From: Emergencia sp. 1XD21-10
Lineage (GTDB): Bacteria; Bacillota; Clostridia; Peptostreptococcales; Anaerovoracaceae
Reading direction: 5' to 3'
DNA length: 64,000 nt
Assembly: GCF_009936045.1 (NCBI RefSeq)
Contig: NZ_QWEQ01000003.1
Location: forward strand, 1 to 64,000
Position numbers and translations under genes: made by a program
Notes under the pieces: model-generated
The model's database searches: none
Told to the model about the DNA's origin: nothing
Seen by the model: only the letters and a program-made list of their open reading frames with translations
Shown here: positions 35,341 through 45,144 of the stretch, piece by piece
Numbering within the stretch: position 1 is the first letter of the stretch
How the letters are laid out: the number at the start of each line of letters is the position of its first letter

Positions 35341-36207
35341 TTAATCTTTCAGCTTCGGATCCAGTGCGTCTCTCAGCCCGTCACCAGCAAGGTTAAAGCA
35401 CAATGCCGCTAAGACGATGAAGATACCCGGAATATACAAAAGGTACGGCGCGTTAAACATGTATTGTCTCGCATCAGAGAGCAGCGCCCCCCACTCCGGT
35501 GCAGGCGGCTGTACACCCATGCCCAGGAAAGAAAGCCCAGAAGCGGACAGGATCATGCTGGAAACGTTCATGGTCGTCGTTACAATGATTGGACCCAACG
35601 CATTTGGAATGACGTATTTTAAAATAATACGCAGGTCAGAACCCCCATAAGACCTTGCTGCTTCAATATAATCATTGTCAATGACAGTCAGCACCACAGA
35701 ACGCACCATGCGTACCATGCTCGGCACACAGGATATGGTAATGGCAATGAGCAGGTTTCTAAGATTTGCACCCAGCGCCGCTACCACAGCCAGCGACAAC
35801 AGAATCGGCGGAACCGTCATCACTACGTCCACAAGACGCATAATCACATTATCTACCGTTTTGCCGTAATAGCCTGCTGCTGCACCAAGCAGTCCACCGA
35901 TGAGCAGGGCAAAAATACTGGTAGAAATGCCGATGAGCAGAGAATATCTGGAACCGTGGACAATCCGAGCAAAGAGGTCTCTGCCGATTTCATCGGTGCC
36001 GAACCAGTGCGCTGCACTTGGCCCCTGCAGTCTGATGGCAGGGTTTTGTGCGATTGCCTCCTGATACGGCACAATCAAATCCGCAAAGATTGCAATCAGC
36101 AGAATGAAAATCAGAAGTACTAGGCCCAGCATAGCAGTCTTACTTTTTTTGAATCTACGCCAGATTTCTTTCATCTGGCTGTTCTTTTTCGATGTTTTCT
36201 TGTTCAT
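35341..36207 (-). CDS. oppC: Oligopeptide ABC transporter permease OppC
   Basis: A 288-residue permease with six membrane segments, the N-terminal OppC_N helix (MLGLVLLIFILLIAIFADLI) and the EAA motif (IEAARSYGGSDLRIILKYVIPNALGP). It lies 18 bp after oppB. Confidence 0.94.
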   Translation of the reverse strand: MNKKTSKKNSQMKEIWRRFKKSKTAMLGLVLLIFILLIAIFADLIVPYQEAIAQNPAIRLQGPSAAHWFGTDEIGRDLFARIVHGSRYSLLIGISTSIFALLIGGLLGAAAGYYGKTVDNVIMRLVDVVMTVPPILLSLAVVAALGANLRNLLIAITISCVPSMVRMVRSVVLTVIDNDYIEAARSYGGSDLRIILKYVIPNALGPIIVTTTMNVSSMILSASGLSFLGMGVQPPAPEWGALLSDARQYMFNAPYLLYIPGIFIVLAALCFNLAGDGLRDALDPKLKD

Positions 36208-36225
36208 ATGTAAGTTCCCTCCTGA

Positions 36226-37158
36226 TTAACTCTTGTACTTGGCCTTCAGCCTTGGATCTATATATGCGTAGAGCAAATCGACGATCAGCATAATCAGACA
36301 GAACAGAACTGCCAAAAACAGTGTCGCTGCCATGACAGTCGGCGTATCCTTCTGACGAATTGCCGTCACCATCAGCTGCCCAACGCCCGGTACACCAAAT
36401 ACGGTTTCGATGATGACCGCGCCGCCAAGGCTTGCACCAAATCCCATACCGATCGAGGTCAAAACCGGCAGTAGTGCATTTTTCAGTGCATGACGGAAAA
36501 TGACGATTTTAGACGGTGCCCCTTTGGATTTTGCCGTTCTGATATAGTCCATACGAATGGTTTCCAGCATGGTGGAACGCGTCAGACGAATATCTGCCGC
36601 AATGTTGGACAAACTCAGGGTTATTACCGGCAGAATGTAACCCTGCCAGGAATCCAGTCCGTTGGATGGCAAAAGCCCCAGTTTTAAAGAAAAGATCAGC
36701 ATCAGCATCAGCGCCAGCCAAAAGCCAGGCACTGCAGAAAGCACCATGGAAGTTGTCGTCAGCACATTGTCCAGTACCGAATACTGCTTCACCGCAGAAA
36801 TTACGCCGAGGATAATACCGATGACTGCGCCCAGAAGGCAGGACCACAAAGTGAGCCAGAAAGTCGCAGGGAATCTTGCCAGAATCTCATTGAACACCGG
36901 CATGCGGGTTCTGTAAGAAATGCCGAAATCAAACTCAGTAACAATATCCTTTATATAGTTAAAAAACTGTGTAAAGAATGGCTGATCTGCACCGAGGGCA
37001 TGATTGAGCGCGTCAATGTCTGCCTGTTTGGCGGTCATACCCAGAATCAAAGATCCCGGATCGCCCGGCGTCAAATACATAATAGTAAACACCAGGAACG
37101 TGGCACCAAACAGAACGGGGATGGTGAGTAATAACCTTTTGATTACGTACTTATACAT
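36226..37158 (-). CDS. oppB: Oligopeptide ABC transporter permease OppB
   Basis: A 310-residue permease with the N-terminal LLLTIPVLFGATFLVFTIMY and TPGDP motif, and the EAA loop (IRTAKSKGAPSKIVIFRHALK). First gene of the minus-strand half of a divergent peptide-import locus; its binding protein oppA lies in the opposite operon. Confidence 0.94.
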   Translation of the reverse strand: MYKYVIKRLLLTIPVLFGATFLVFTIMYLTPGDPGSLILGMTAKQADIDALNHALGADQPFFTQFFNYIKDIVTEFDFGISYRTRMPVFNEILARFPATFWLTLWSCLLGAVIGIILGVISAVKQYSVLDNVLTTTSMVLSAVPGFWLALMLMLIFSLKLGLLPSNGLDSWQGYILPVITLSLSNIAADIRLTRSTMLETIRMDYIRTAKSKGAPSKIVIFRHALKNALLPVLTSIGMGFGASLGGAVIIETVFGVPGVGQLMVTAIRQKDTPTVMAATLFLAVLFCLIMLIVDLLYAYIDPRLKAKYKS

Positions 37159-37217
37159 ACTGTTTCCTCCGTCTTTTTCGTTTAGGTTTTGTATAATACC
37201 AATTTTCTTTTATCGAC

Positions 37218-37294
37218 ATTTTAACTCATTTTGTAAAATTCGTCAATAAATTTGCAAAATTTATATTGCAAATTTTTTTAAAATTTGATAATAT
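37218..37294. promoter_or_regulatory. Divergent promoters with a shared dyad between opp and flavoprotein operons
   Basis: Minus strand: TTGACG (37246-37241), 17 bp, TAAAAT (37223-37218). Plus strand: TTGCAA (37266-37271), 17 bp, TAATAT (37289-37294). Between them the perfect dyad AAATTTGCAA (37248-37257) / TTGCAAATTT (37266-37275), with an 8-bp spacer, overlaps the plus -35. One regulator could control both directions. Confidence 0.7.
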
Positions 37295-37339
37295 GGTGTT
37301 ACAAATAAAGAATCAATTGAAAATAAAGGAGGAACGCCA

Positions 37340-39292
37340 ATGACTACCAACCAAAGGTGGCCCTATCCATCACAGGTCGGCAAAACCACCCATATGGAAG
37401 CTGACGTGCTGGTGCTGGGCGGCGGTATCGCAGGCTGTATGGCAGCGATTTCGGCGGCGAGAAAAGGTAAAAGCGTCATTCTCGTAGAAAAAGGCGCAAC
37501 GAAGCGCAGCGGCGCAGGCGGCAGCGGCTGTGACCATTGGGAATCCGCAGCAACCAATCCGTGCTCTGGGGTAACCCCAGAAGAACTGGTTGACGCCATG
37601 CTGGACGACAACGACGGTTACAACAATGCCATTTCCCATTACATAGAATGTAGAGAAGGCTGGGACCATCTGCAGGAAATCGAAAAGATGGGCGGCAAAA
37701 TCAGAGACACAGAGGACGAATTTAAAGGCGCGGACTTCCGCGACGAGGCGACCAAGCTGATGTTTGCCTACGATTATAAGAATAAATTCACCATCCGCAT
37801 CTGGGGTACGACCTTTAAACCGGCCATGGAAAAAGAATTGAAACGGCTGGGCGTCAAAATTGTAGACCGCGTCATGGTCACTTCCCTTTTGACAGAAGGC
37901 GGCAAAGTCGGCGCGAAATGTATCGGCGCTACCGGCGTGCACACTAGAACCGGCGAATTCTATGTTTTCTCCGGAAAGGCCAGCATCATCACCATGTCAA
38001 GACCGGCAAGAGTCTGGCTGTTTTCATCGGCCCACCCGGGTCTTTGCGAATTCCGCCCGATGACAACCATCGGTGACGGTCACGCCATGGGCTGGCGCGC
38101 AGGTGCTGAATTCAATATGATGGAAAAATCTGTCCGGGCAGAGTTTTCATCCGCAGGACGATCCTTTCCGCCGTACAGCGCAGGCAACAACCACAACACC
38201 TGGTATCCGGCTTCTCTCATCGATGCAGAAGGAAAAGAAATCCCATACGCCGACAGAGACGGTAACATCTTAAAGGATGTCAAATCCAGATTCTACCCTG
38301 CCGAAGGACAGCACTACTTTATGAAGGGCGGCAACATCGAGCAGGCGAAATACGAATACGACGGTCCGGAAACCCTGCCTTACGATAAACTGAAAGAAAT
38401 GGGCTATAAGCTTCCATTCTATGCAGACCTCTCCTCCATGCCAGAACTTGAAAGAAAAGTCATCTGGGGCATGATGGTCGGTCAGGAAGGCAAGACCAAC
38501 GTACCGGTCTATAAAAATTTCACAGAAGCCGGTTTTGACCCGGAAAAACACGTGCTGCAGTGCTACGGCGTAGGCTGGACCAGTGCAGAATTTCTGCCGC
38601 AGGAACGGCAGCTCTTCGGTATGCCGGGTGGTTTCATGAACGACTGGAATCTGATGACCAACATCGAAGGACTCTTTGTGGCAGGCGACAGCCTGTACTC
38701 CTCCAACTGCTTCGGCCATGCAGCCTCCACCGGAAGCTATGCAGGCAGAAAGGCCGCCGCTTTTGCAGAAGGTGAAACCACTGTCAAAGCGCCGCACCAG
38801 CCACAGGTCGACGCAGAAATAGAACGAGTGTATGCACCGCTTTACGCGGATCCTGATACCGGTATCAGCTGGAAAGAACTCAACGAAGCCACGGCCAAAG
38901 CCATGCAGAACTACTGCGGTGAAATCAAGCGAGATGAACTGCTGCGCTCCGGCGTCGAACTGCTTGCAAGATATGAACAGGAATTTGTTCCAAAGGCCTA
39001 TGCTGCAAATCCTCACGAACTGGTGCGTCTTTTGGAAGTCTTCGACATTCTCACTGTATCTCAGATGATTCTGCAGGCTTGCCTGGCAAGACATCAAAGC
39101 TGCGAAAAGCTAGAATTTTTCCGCTCTGATGACGATGGCAAAGACAAAGCGCCGTTCATCTTAATCAGCCAGGACGGAGAAAAGGTTGTCCACAGAGAAG
39201 TGCCACTGGATTATGCAGGCAACATCAAGGAAAACTACGAAAAATATAATCAGGACTATATCGAGGAAAAGAAAGGAGGCTGCTGCGAATGA
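37340..39292 (+). CDS. Fumarate reductase/AprA-type FAD flavoprotein
   Basis: A 650-residue flavoprotein with the FAD-binding VLVLGGGIAGCMAAISAARKG (about residues 23-43), GAGGSGCDHW and the C-terminal FAD motif GLFVAGDSLYSSNCFGHA. It resembles succinate dehydrogenase/fumarate reductase and APS reductase alpha subunits. Its stop overlaps the start of a small ferredoxin, so the pair forms a two-subunit electron-transfer enzyme. The rest of the operon is peptide uptake and hydrolysis, hence the natural substrate may be a peptide-derived compound; this is inference. No sulfate-reduction genes are near. Confidence 0.8.
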   Translation: MTTNQRWPYPSQVGKTTHMEADVLVLGGGIAGCMAAISAARKGKSVILVEKGATKRSGAGGSGCDHWESAATNPCSGVTPEELVDAMLDDNDGYNNAISHYIECREGWDHLQEIEKMGGKIRDTEDEFKGADFRDEATKLMFAYDYKNKFTIRIWGTTFKPAMEKELKRLGVKIVDRVMVTSLLTEGGKVGAKCIGATGVHTRTGEFYVFSGKASIITMSRPARVWLFSSAHPGLCEFRPMTTIGDGHAMGWRAGAEFNMMEKSVRAEFSSAGRSFPPYSAGNNHNTWYPASLIDAEGKEIPYADRDGNILKDVKSRFYPAEGQHYFMKGGNIEQAKYEYDGPETLPYDKLKEMGYKLPFYADLSSMPELERKVIWGMMVGQEGKTNVPVYKNFTEAGFDPEKHVLQCYGVGWTSAEFLPQERQLFGMPGGFMNDWNLMTNIEGLFVAGDSLYSSNCFGHAASTGSYAGRKAAAFAEGETTVKAPHQPQVDAEIERVYAPLYADPDTGISWKELNEATAKAMQNYCGEIKRDELLRSGVELLARYEQEFVPKAYAANPHELVRLLEVFDILTVSQMILQACLARHQSCEKLEFFRSDDDGKDKAPFILISQDGEKVVHREVPLDYAGNIKENYEKYNQDYIEEKKGGCCE

Positions 39293-39585
39293 AACCCATC
39301 AAAGAATTTTCCATTAGAAAGACCCCTCCTGCCGTACCTCTCACCTTTGATACAGAAAAGTGTATCGGCTGCGGCCGATGCATGGAAGCATGCCAGATGG
39401 ACGTTTTGATTCCGTCTTCCGAAAAAGGCGCGCACCCAGAGGTAGCTTACGCCGACGAGTGCTGGTACTGCGGCTGCTGCGTCATGGAATGTCCGAAGGA
39501 CGCCATCAAACTGCACCATCCGCTGATGAACCAAACCCGCTGGGTAGAAAAAGCAAGCTTACTTGCGAAAGGAGCTGAGAAATAA
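39289..39585 (+). CDS. Two-cluster 4Fe-4S ferredoxin, partner of the flavoprotein
   Basis: A 98-residue protein with two cluster motifs, CIGCGRCMEACQMDVL and CWYCGCCVMECPKDAI. The last Cys of each would complete the other cluster. It is an AprB/FrdB-like electron-transfer subunit. ATGA overlap with the upstream gene and TAATG overlap with the downstream M42 gene give tight coupling. Confidence 0.88.
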   Translation: MKPIKEFSIRKTPPAVPLTFDTEKCIGCGRCMEACQMDVLIPSSEKGAHPEVAYADECWYCGCCVMECPKDAIKLHHPLMNQTRWVEKASLLAKGAEK

Positions 39586-40595
39586 TGGAGCTGTTAAAAG
39601 AACTGACCCAGGCCTGGGGCGTAGCAGGTCGTGAAAAGAATATCCGCGCCATCATCAAGAGAGAAATTGAAGGACACTGTGATGAAATGATGACAGATGC
39701 CGTAGGCAATTTAATCGCTGTCAAATACGGAAAAGACCATCCCGACAAGAAAAAAATCATGCTGGCTGCCCACATGGACGAAATCGGTCTGCAGGTGAAA
39801 AAGATCGAAGGCGACGGTCGTATCAAAGTGTGCCATGTCGGCTTTGTCTGGGCAGGCGCCCTCTTCAATGACAAAGTGGTCTTTCAAAACGGCACTGTGG
39901 GCGTAGTCGGCTGCGAAGGCATGATTTGGGACGCCAAAAATGATTTAGATAAACTGTACATAGACATCGGCTGCACGTCCAAAGAAGAAACCGAAAAATA
40001 TGTCAAAGTCGGCGACTACTGCGGCTTTATCGGCAACTACTACGAGCTGAAAAACGAACGAATCACCGCCAAGTCCTTTGATAACCGGGTCGGCTGCTAC
40101 ATTCTCATCGAAGCCATGAAGAAAAATGACGGTACTGGTCCTAACGACGTTTATTATGTCTTCACGGTGCAGGAAGAAGTGGGCTGCCGCGGCGCCATCG
40201 TCTCCGCAGAGAGAATCAAGCCGGACATCGGTATTTCCGTCGATGTGACACCGGATCACTTCTACCCGACCGACCTGACAGGCGCAAACGCAGTGGGTGA
40301 AGGAATCGGCGTCAGTGTGGGCAATCCATCAGCGATGCTGGACGAATATCTGGTCGACGCCATGATCGCATGCTGCGAAGAAAACGATATCAAATATCAG
40401 CGCGACGTCATGGACAGAGGCGGCACAGACGCCAGCAGCATCAACATGAGTGGCATGGGTGTTCGTGTCTGCGGCATTTCCGTTGTAGACAGATTTCCAC
40501 ACAGTCAGAGCTCTATCATCTCCAAGGAAGATGTCAGAGGTGCCATCAAACTGACTGACTTATACACCAAACAAGTCTTCCAATTTACAGAATAG
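39585..40595 (+). CDS. M42 family metallopeptidase
   Basis: A 336-residue cocatalytic metalloaminopeptidase (PepA/FrvX-like). Ligand motifs are LAAHMDEIGLQV, KSFDNRVGCY, FTVQEEVGCRGA and DRFPHSQSSIIS. It forms large tetrahedral or dodecameric assemblies in known relatives and trims peptides from the N-terminus. Coupled to the ferredoxin gene by a TAATG overlap. Confidence 0.92.
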   Translation: MELLKELTQAWGVAGREKNIRAIIKREIEGHCDEMMTDAVGNLIAVKYGKDHPDKKKIMLAAHMDEIGLQVKKIEGDGRIKVCHVGFVWAGALFNDKVVFQNGTVGVVGCEGMIWDAKNDLDKLYIDIGCTSKEETEKYVKVGDYCGFIGNYYELKNERITAKSFDNRVGCYILIEAMKKNDGTGPNDVYYVFTVQEEVGCRGAIVSAERIKPDIGISVDVTPDHFYPTDLTGANAVGEGIGVSVGNPSAMLDEYLVDAMIACCEENDIKYQRDVMDRGGTDASSINMSGMGVRVCGISVVDRFPHSQSSIISKEDVRGAIKLTDLYTKQVFQFTE

Positions 40596-40644
40596 ACACG
40601 TTGTCCATTCTGTGAGTCGTGATAGAACCGAAAGGAGAAGAATT

Positions 40645-42168
40645 ATGAAAAAGAAATTGATGAAGGGATTTGCCCTGATGCTGTCCCTGACCCTTGTGAT
40701 GGGTCTGTTCGCAAGCTGCGGCGGCGGCAAAGAAGGCGGAGATGCCGAAGCCAAAACTGATTTGACCGTAGCAATCGACACCGATTACGCAACCCTGCAC
40801 CCTGCCGACACCATGTCCGCAGCAGAAGCACGTATGACTGCGCAGATCTACGATCCGCTGATTTTCAGAAATTATGAAGACCAGACCAAGCTGGAATCAA
40901 GAGTGGCTGAAAAATGGGAAGTCAGCGAAGATGGAAAATGTTACACCTTCTATCTCAGAGACGATATCACGTTCCATAATGGAGATCCTGTCACCGCAGA
41001 AGACGTTGGTTTCTCCCTGGATTTATTCAAAAAATCTCAGTATCAGGGTGCTGTCGTAGATGGACTGGATCACTACGACATCGTAGATGCACACACCATC
41101 AAAATCTATACCACCCACGTATACGCCCCATTCCTGACCAGCATGTCAGACCTTTACATTGCAAGTAAAAAATACTACGAATCCGTAGATGAAAATACGT
41201 TTGCACAGGAACCGATTGGATGCGGTCCTTACAAATTTGTCAGCCACGATATCGGCGACAAAGCAGTCTTTGAAGCATACGACGGATACTATCAGGGCGA
41301 AGCACCTATTAAAAAGGTAACCTGGAAAGTCATCAGTGACGTTGCTTCCATGGGTATGGCAATCCAGACCGGCGAAATTGACTTTGCTGAAATCGACGCA
41401 TCTGTAAAGAGCACGCTGGAAGGCGTTGACAGCGTGCGGCTTCTTGATGCAGACCAGACTACATTCGGATTCGTTGCCATGAACACCGAAAAAGAACCGT
41501 ACAACAACGTAAAATTCCGTCAAGCAATCAACTATGCGATCGACCGTGAATCCATCGTAGCAAGCGTATGTGAAGGCCTTGGTGAACCAAACTCCAACCT
41601 GCTAACACCAGGCAGAATGGGCTATAGCGAAGAACAGATCCAGTACACTTATGATGTAGAAAAAGCAAAAGCCCTGCTGAAAGAAGCCGGCGTAAAAGAA
41701 GGTACTGACCTTGGAAAAATGTATGTCGCAGAACAATACAAGCTGTTAGCCCAGATGGTACAAGCAAACTTAGAGGCCGTTGGTTTGAAAGTACAGATCG
41801 AAATTCTGGAATTCAACGCTTATCTGGATAAACTGAGACAGGGAGACTTCGGCATTACTGCGCTGCAGATGGGACTGGAAGGCGATACACAGATGCTGTC
41901 CATGGCACTGACCAAAGATTACATCGGTATGGCAAATAACGCCCGCTACTCCAACAAAGAAATCGAAGATATGTTCAAAGAAGCAACTACCATCATCGAT
42001 GATAAAGACAGAGAAGCACTGTATGTAAAGCTCTTCACAAAAGTACAGGAAGAAGCAGTCTATGCAATTCTGTATAACCCTGGCATGCTGTATGCTGCCA
42101 ATGCAAATCTGAATGTACATACCCTGCCGCTTGAGGGTGAGTATTTCTTCTATGACTTCTCATGGTAA
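40645..42168 (+). CDS. oppA: Oligopeptide-binding lipoprotein (OppA type)
   Basis: About 507 residues with a lipoprotein signal (LTLVMGLFASC) and an SBP_bac_5 domain: YDPLIFRNYEDQTKLESRVAEKW-like opening, FYLRDDITFHNGDPVTAEDV, QAINYAIDRESIV. The ATG at 40645 follows AAAGGAG; the GTG at 40612 would precede the ribosome site. It delivers peptides to OppBCDF encoded on the other strand. An unusual arrangement is the placement of oppA amid peptidase genes. Confidence 0.93.
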   Translation: MKKKLMKGFALMLSLTLVMGLFASCGGGKEGGDAEAKTDLTVAIDTDYATLHPADTMSAAEARMTAQIYDPLIFRNYEDQTKLESRVAEKWEVSEDGKCYTFYLRDDITFHNGDPVTAEDVGFSLDLFKKSQYQGAVVDGLDHYDIVDAHTIKIYTTHVYAPFLTSMSDLYIASKKYYESVDENTFAQEPIGCGPYKFVSHDIGDKAVFEAYDGYYQGEAPIKKVTWKVISDVASMGMAIQTGEIDFAEIDASVKSTLEGVDSVRLLDADQTTFGFVAMNTEKEPYNNVKFRQAINYAIDRESIVASVCEGLGEPNSNLLTPGRMGYSEEQIQYTYDVEKAKALLKEAGVKEGTDLGKMYVAEQYKLLAQMVQANLEAVGLKVQIEILEFNAYLDKLRQGDFGITALQMGLEGDTQMLSMALTKDYIGMANNARYSNKEIEDMFKEATTIIDDKDREALYVKLFTKVQEEAVYAILYNPGMLYAANANLNVHTLPLEGEYFFYDFSW

Positions 42169-42206
42169 AGGATGATATCCTGTTTCCCAATGAACCAAAA
42201 TTCTAA

Positions 42207-42245
42207 AGAGGATATGGAGCATCGTCTCCATATCCTTTTCTTTTA
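42207..42245 (+). terminator. Intra-operon terminator after oppA
   Basis: AGGATATGGAG (42209-42219) pairs with CTCCATATCCT (42226-42236), followed by TTTCTTTT. It probably limits read-through to the two peptidase genes, so that oppA is made in excess. Confidence 0.8.
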
Positions 42246-42268
42246 TCAACCCTAAAGGAGGTACTGAC

Positions 42269-43378
42269 ATGGATCCCAGAAATCAAAAATTATCCGAAAT
42301 GATTGTAAATTATTCTACCAACGTGCAAAAAGGTGAAAAAGTACTCATCGAATACGAAAACGAAGTCTGCATCCCGCTTGTGAAACAACTGATTGCCGAT
42401 GTGTACAAAGCAGGCGGTCTGCCTTACGTCAATATCCGTGAGTCCGCGATTATCCGCGCCCTCTGCATGGGATGCACAGAAGAACAACTTGCATACCAGA
42501 CTGACTACCTGCTCTATCAGGGACGGGAAATGGATGTATATATCGGCGTTAGAGCCTTCAACAACGTATCCGAAATGGCTGACGTGCCAGCAGATAAAAT
42601 GAACCTGTATTTCCGCGTCAACAGCCCGACCAGAGAACAGCTGGTCAACGATACCAAATGGTCGGTGATGAAATATCCCAACGCAGCGATGGCGCAGCTT
42701 GCCAGCATGAGCGAAGACGCGTTCACAGACTTTTACTACGATGTCTGCACCATGGATTACGCAAAAATGAGCAAAGCCATGGATCCGCTGGTGAAGCTGA
42801 TGGAAAAGACTGATCAGGTACATATCGTAGGTCCAGGTACTGACCTTACCTTCTCTATCAAGGACATTCCAGTCATCAAATGCGACGGCAAAATCAATAT
42901 TCCAGACGGTGAAATCTACACCTCCCCTGTCAGAGATTCTGTTAACGGCGTGATTACCTATAACACACCGTCCCAAGAACAGGGATACACCTATGAAAAT
43001 ATTCGCTTTGAAGTCAAAGACGGAAAAATTATCGATGCGACCTGCAACGATAACAAACGAATCAACGAGCTGCTGGATACCGACGAAGGCGCTCGCTACT
43101 TCGGCGAATTCGCCATCGGCGTACATCCGTACATTCTCCATCCGATGAAAGATACCCTCTTCGACGAGAAAATCTGCGGCAGCTTCCACCTGACGCCGGG
43201 CAGAGCTTACGAAAACGCCTATAACGGCAATAATTCCGCTGTACACTGGGATTTAACCCTGATTCAGCGTCCAGAATACGGCGGCGGAGAAATGTGGTTT
43301 GATGACGTGCTGGTCAGAAAAGACGGACTATTTGTTCTGCCGGAACTGTTACCGCTGAACCCGGAAAATCTGAAATAA
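42269..43378 (+). CDS. M29 family aminopeptidase, second paralogue
   Basis: A 369-residue paralogue of the protein at 28218-29327 with the same motifs (GARYFGEFAIGVH; FDEKICGSFHLTPG; NNSAVHWDLTLI). It is placed between oppA and an M24 peptidase, so it should process imported peptides. An AAAGGAGG site precedes the ATG. Confidence 0.93.
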   Translation: MDPRNQKLSEMIVNYSTNVQKGEKVLIEYENEVCIPLVKQLIADVYKAGGLPYVNIRESAIIRALCMGCTEEQLAYQTDYLLYQGREMDVYIGVRAFNNVSEMADVPADKMNLYFRVNSPTREQLVNDTKWSVMKYPNAAMAQLASMSEDAFTDFYYDVCTMDYAKMSKAMDPLVKLMEKTDQVHIVGPGTDLTFSIKDIPVIKCDGKINIPDGEIYTSPVRDSVNGVITYNTPSQEQGYTYENIRFEVKDGKIIDATCNDNKRINELLDTDEGARYFGEFAIGVHPYILHPMKDTLFDEKICGSFHLTPGRAYENAYNGNNSAVHWDLTLIQRPEYGGGEMWFDDVLVRKDGLFVLPELLPLNPENLK

Positions 43379-43393
43379 AGAGGAGTCCTTCAA

Positions 43394-45127
43394 ATGAAAC
43401 AGGAAATTACACGTCTTCGCACCGTCATGAAGGAACATGGACTGGACGGCTATCTGGTGCCGACCACCGATTTTCACGGCTCCGAATACGTCAACGATTA
43501 TTTTAAATGCCGGCAGTACCTGTCCGGCTTCACTGGCTCCAACGGCACCCTGCTGGTAACCGAAGATGACGCCAGACTCTGGACTGACAGCCGCTATTTT
43601 ATCCAGGCGGCAAAACAGCTTGACGGCACCGGTATCTCCATGATGCAATGCCAGCAGCCGGGCGTTCCGGAAATCGAAGACTATCTGCCTACCATCGCGG
43701 GAGAAGGTTTTAAACTAGGCTTTGACGGGCGCATTGTCAGCTTCCAAAACGGCGAAAAGTACGCTGCCAGCTGCGAAGTGGTCTACGATTTGGACTTGGT
43801 AGACGAAATCTGGGAGAATCGTCCTGCCATCAAAGCGTCAAAAATCTACGCCCTGCCGGATTCTGTCACGGGCGAAAAGGCTGATTCCAAGCTTTCCCGC
43901 GTGCAGAAGGCTCTTGCAGAGGACGGCGTAGATTATCATCTGATTACCAGCCTCGAAGACATCGCATGGCTCTTTAATCTGCGGGGCGATGATGTTGCCG
44001 ATACGCCGGTATTCTTCGCCTTTGCGCTGCTTACGCCAAAGGACGCCCGTCTTTACATTCTGGACGAGAGCTTCGATACTGCGCTGGTGCCGGTTGGCGT
44101 CACCGTTCTTCCTTACTTGCAAATATTTGAAGATTTAAAGACCCTTTCCAGGGGCAAGTGTCTATTGAACAAGCGGCTTGTCAGCTATGCGCTGATGTTG
44201 TCCATTCCGGAAACCGTAGAAGTAATCCACGGCGCAGGGCCTATTGAATTGATGAAAGCCATCAAGAATTCTGTGGAAATCGCTGCTACCCGGCACGCCC
44301 ACATAAAAGACGGCGCGGCTATGGCAAATTTCATCTACTGGCTAAAGAAAAATGCTGGCAAAATGGAAATCACCGAGGTTTCCGCCAGCGAATATCTGAA
44401 GCAGTGCCGCTACGCGCAGGATGGTCTCATCGAACTGAGCTTTGAAACCATGGCGGGCTACGGCGTCAACGCCGCCAGCATCCACTACGATACGCAGCTT
44501 GGACACCCATGCTATCTGAAAGATGAAGGGCTTTTGCTGGTAGATTCAGGCGGGCAGTATATCGACGGCGGTACGACAGATATTACCAGAACCATTTCTC
44601 TGGGTACCTTAACCCGTGAAATGCAGGAGCACTACACCATGGTGCTGCAGGCTTATCTGGCGCTAGAACACGCTCAGTTTACCGCTGAGACGACCGGCCG
44701 GGAACTGGATCAGCTTCCGCGAGAAAAGGTAAAGGCAGCAGGTTCTTGTTACCAGTACGATACCGGTCACGGCGTAGGACATATTCTCAGCGTTCATGAG
44801 GGACCCCGCATGATTGGACCGACTGACAACCACATGCTGCCGGGCATGATTACCAGCAACGAACCGGGCATCTACATCGAAGGCAGCCACGGTGTACGCA
44901 TCGAAAGCGAACTACTCTGCGTGGAAAATCCGGACGGCAGCCGCAGCTTTGAATGCATCACCATGTGCCCACTGGACAGAGCCGCCATCCTGCCGGAGCT
45001 TCTCACAGATGAGGAATTGACATGGGTCAACGCTTATCACAGAGAGGTTTACCAGAAGCTGGCGCCGCTGCTGGAAGAAGATATAAAAAGGTGGCTAGCA
45101 GAGGAAACAAAAGAAATTACCAGATAG
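43394..45127 (+). CDS. pepP: M24 Xaa-Pro aminopeptidase (PepP type)
   Basis: A 577-residue peptidase with two creatinase-type N-terminal domains and a pita-bread catalytic domain. Metal ligands are in DSGGQYIDGGTTDITRT, GHGVGHILSVHEGP, TSNEPGIYIEGSHG and HGVRIESELL. It releases residues preceding proline, fitting the proline/hydroxyproline metabolism encoded at 51-56 kb. Last gene of the operon. Confidence 0.93.
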   Translation: MKQEITRLRTVMKEHGLDGYLVPTTDFHGSEYVNDYFKCRQYLSGFTGSNGTLLVTEDDARLWTDSRYFIQAAKQLDGTGISMMQCQQPGVPEIEDYLPTIAGEGFKLGFDGRIVSFQNGEKYAASCEVVYDLDLVDEIWENRPAIKASKIYALPDSVTGEKADSKLSRVQKALAEDGVDYHLITSLEDIAWLFNLRGDDVADTPVFFAFALLTPKDARLYILDESFDTALVPVGVTVLPYLQIFEDLKTLSRGKCLLNKRLVSYALMLSIPETVEVIHGAGPIELMKAIKNSVEIAATRHAHIKDGAAMANFIYWLKKNAGKMEITEVSASEYLKQCRYAQDGLIELSFETMAGYGVNAASIHYDTQLGHPCYLKDEGLLLVDSGGQYIDGGTTDITRTISLGTLTREMQEHYTMVLQAYLALEHAQFTAETTGRELDQLPREKVKAAGSCYQYDTGHGVGHILSVHEGPRMIGPTDNHMLPGMITSNEPGIYIEGSHGVRIESELLCVENPDGSRSFECITMCPLDRAAILPELLTDEELTWVNAYHREVYQKLAPLLEEDIKRWLAEETKEITR

Positions 45128-45144
45128 TTGTTCTCATCATACAA

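Noticed and set aside
38270-39097. 275-codon open frame antisense to the flavoprotein
   Set aside because: Shadow of a well-supported FAD protein; no ribosome site or domain.
37340-39585. Dissimilatory APS reductase (AprAB)
   Set aside because: No sat, dsr or qmo genes are near and the operon is one of peptide uptake; the similarity is at family level only.
42290-43246. 318-codon open frame antisense to the M29 aminopeptidase
   Set aside because: The plus-strand frame encodes a complete recognised enzyme with ribosome site; the antisense frame has no recognisable domain.
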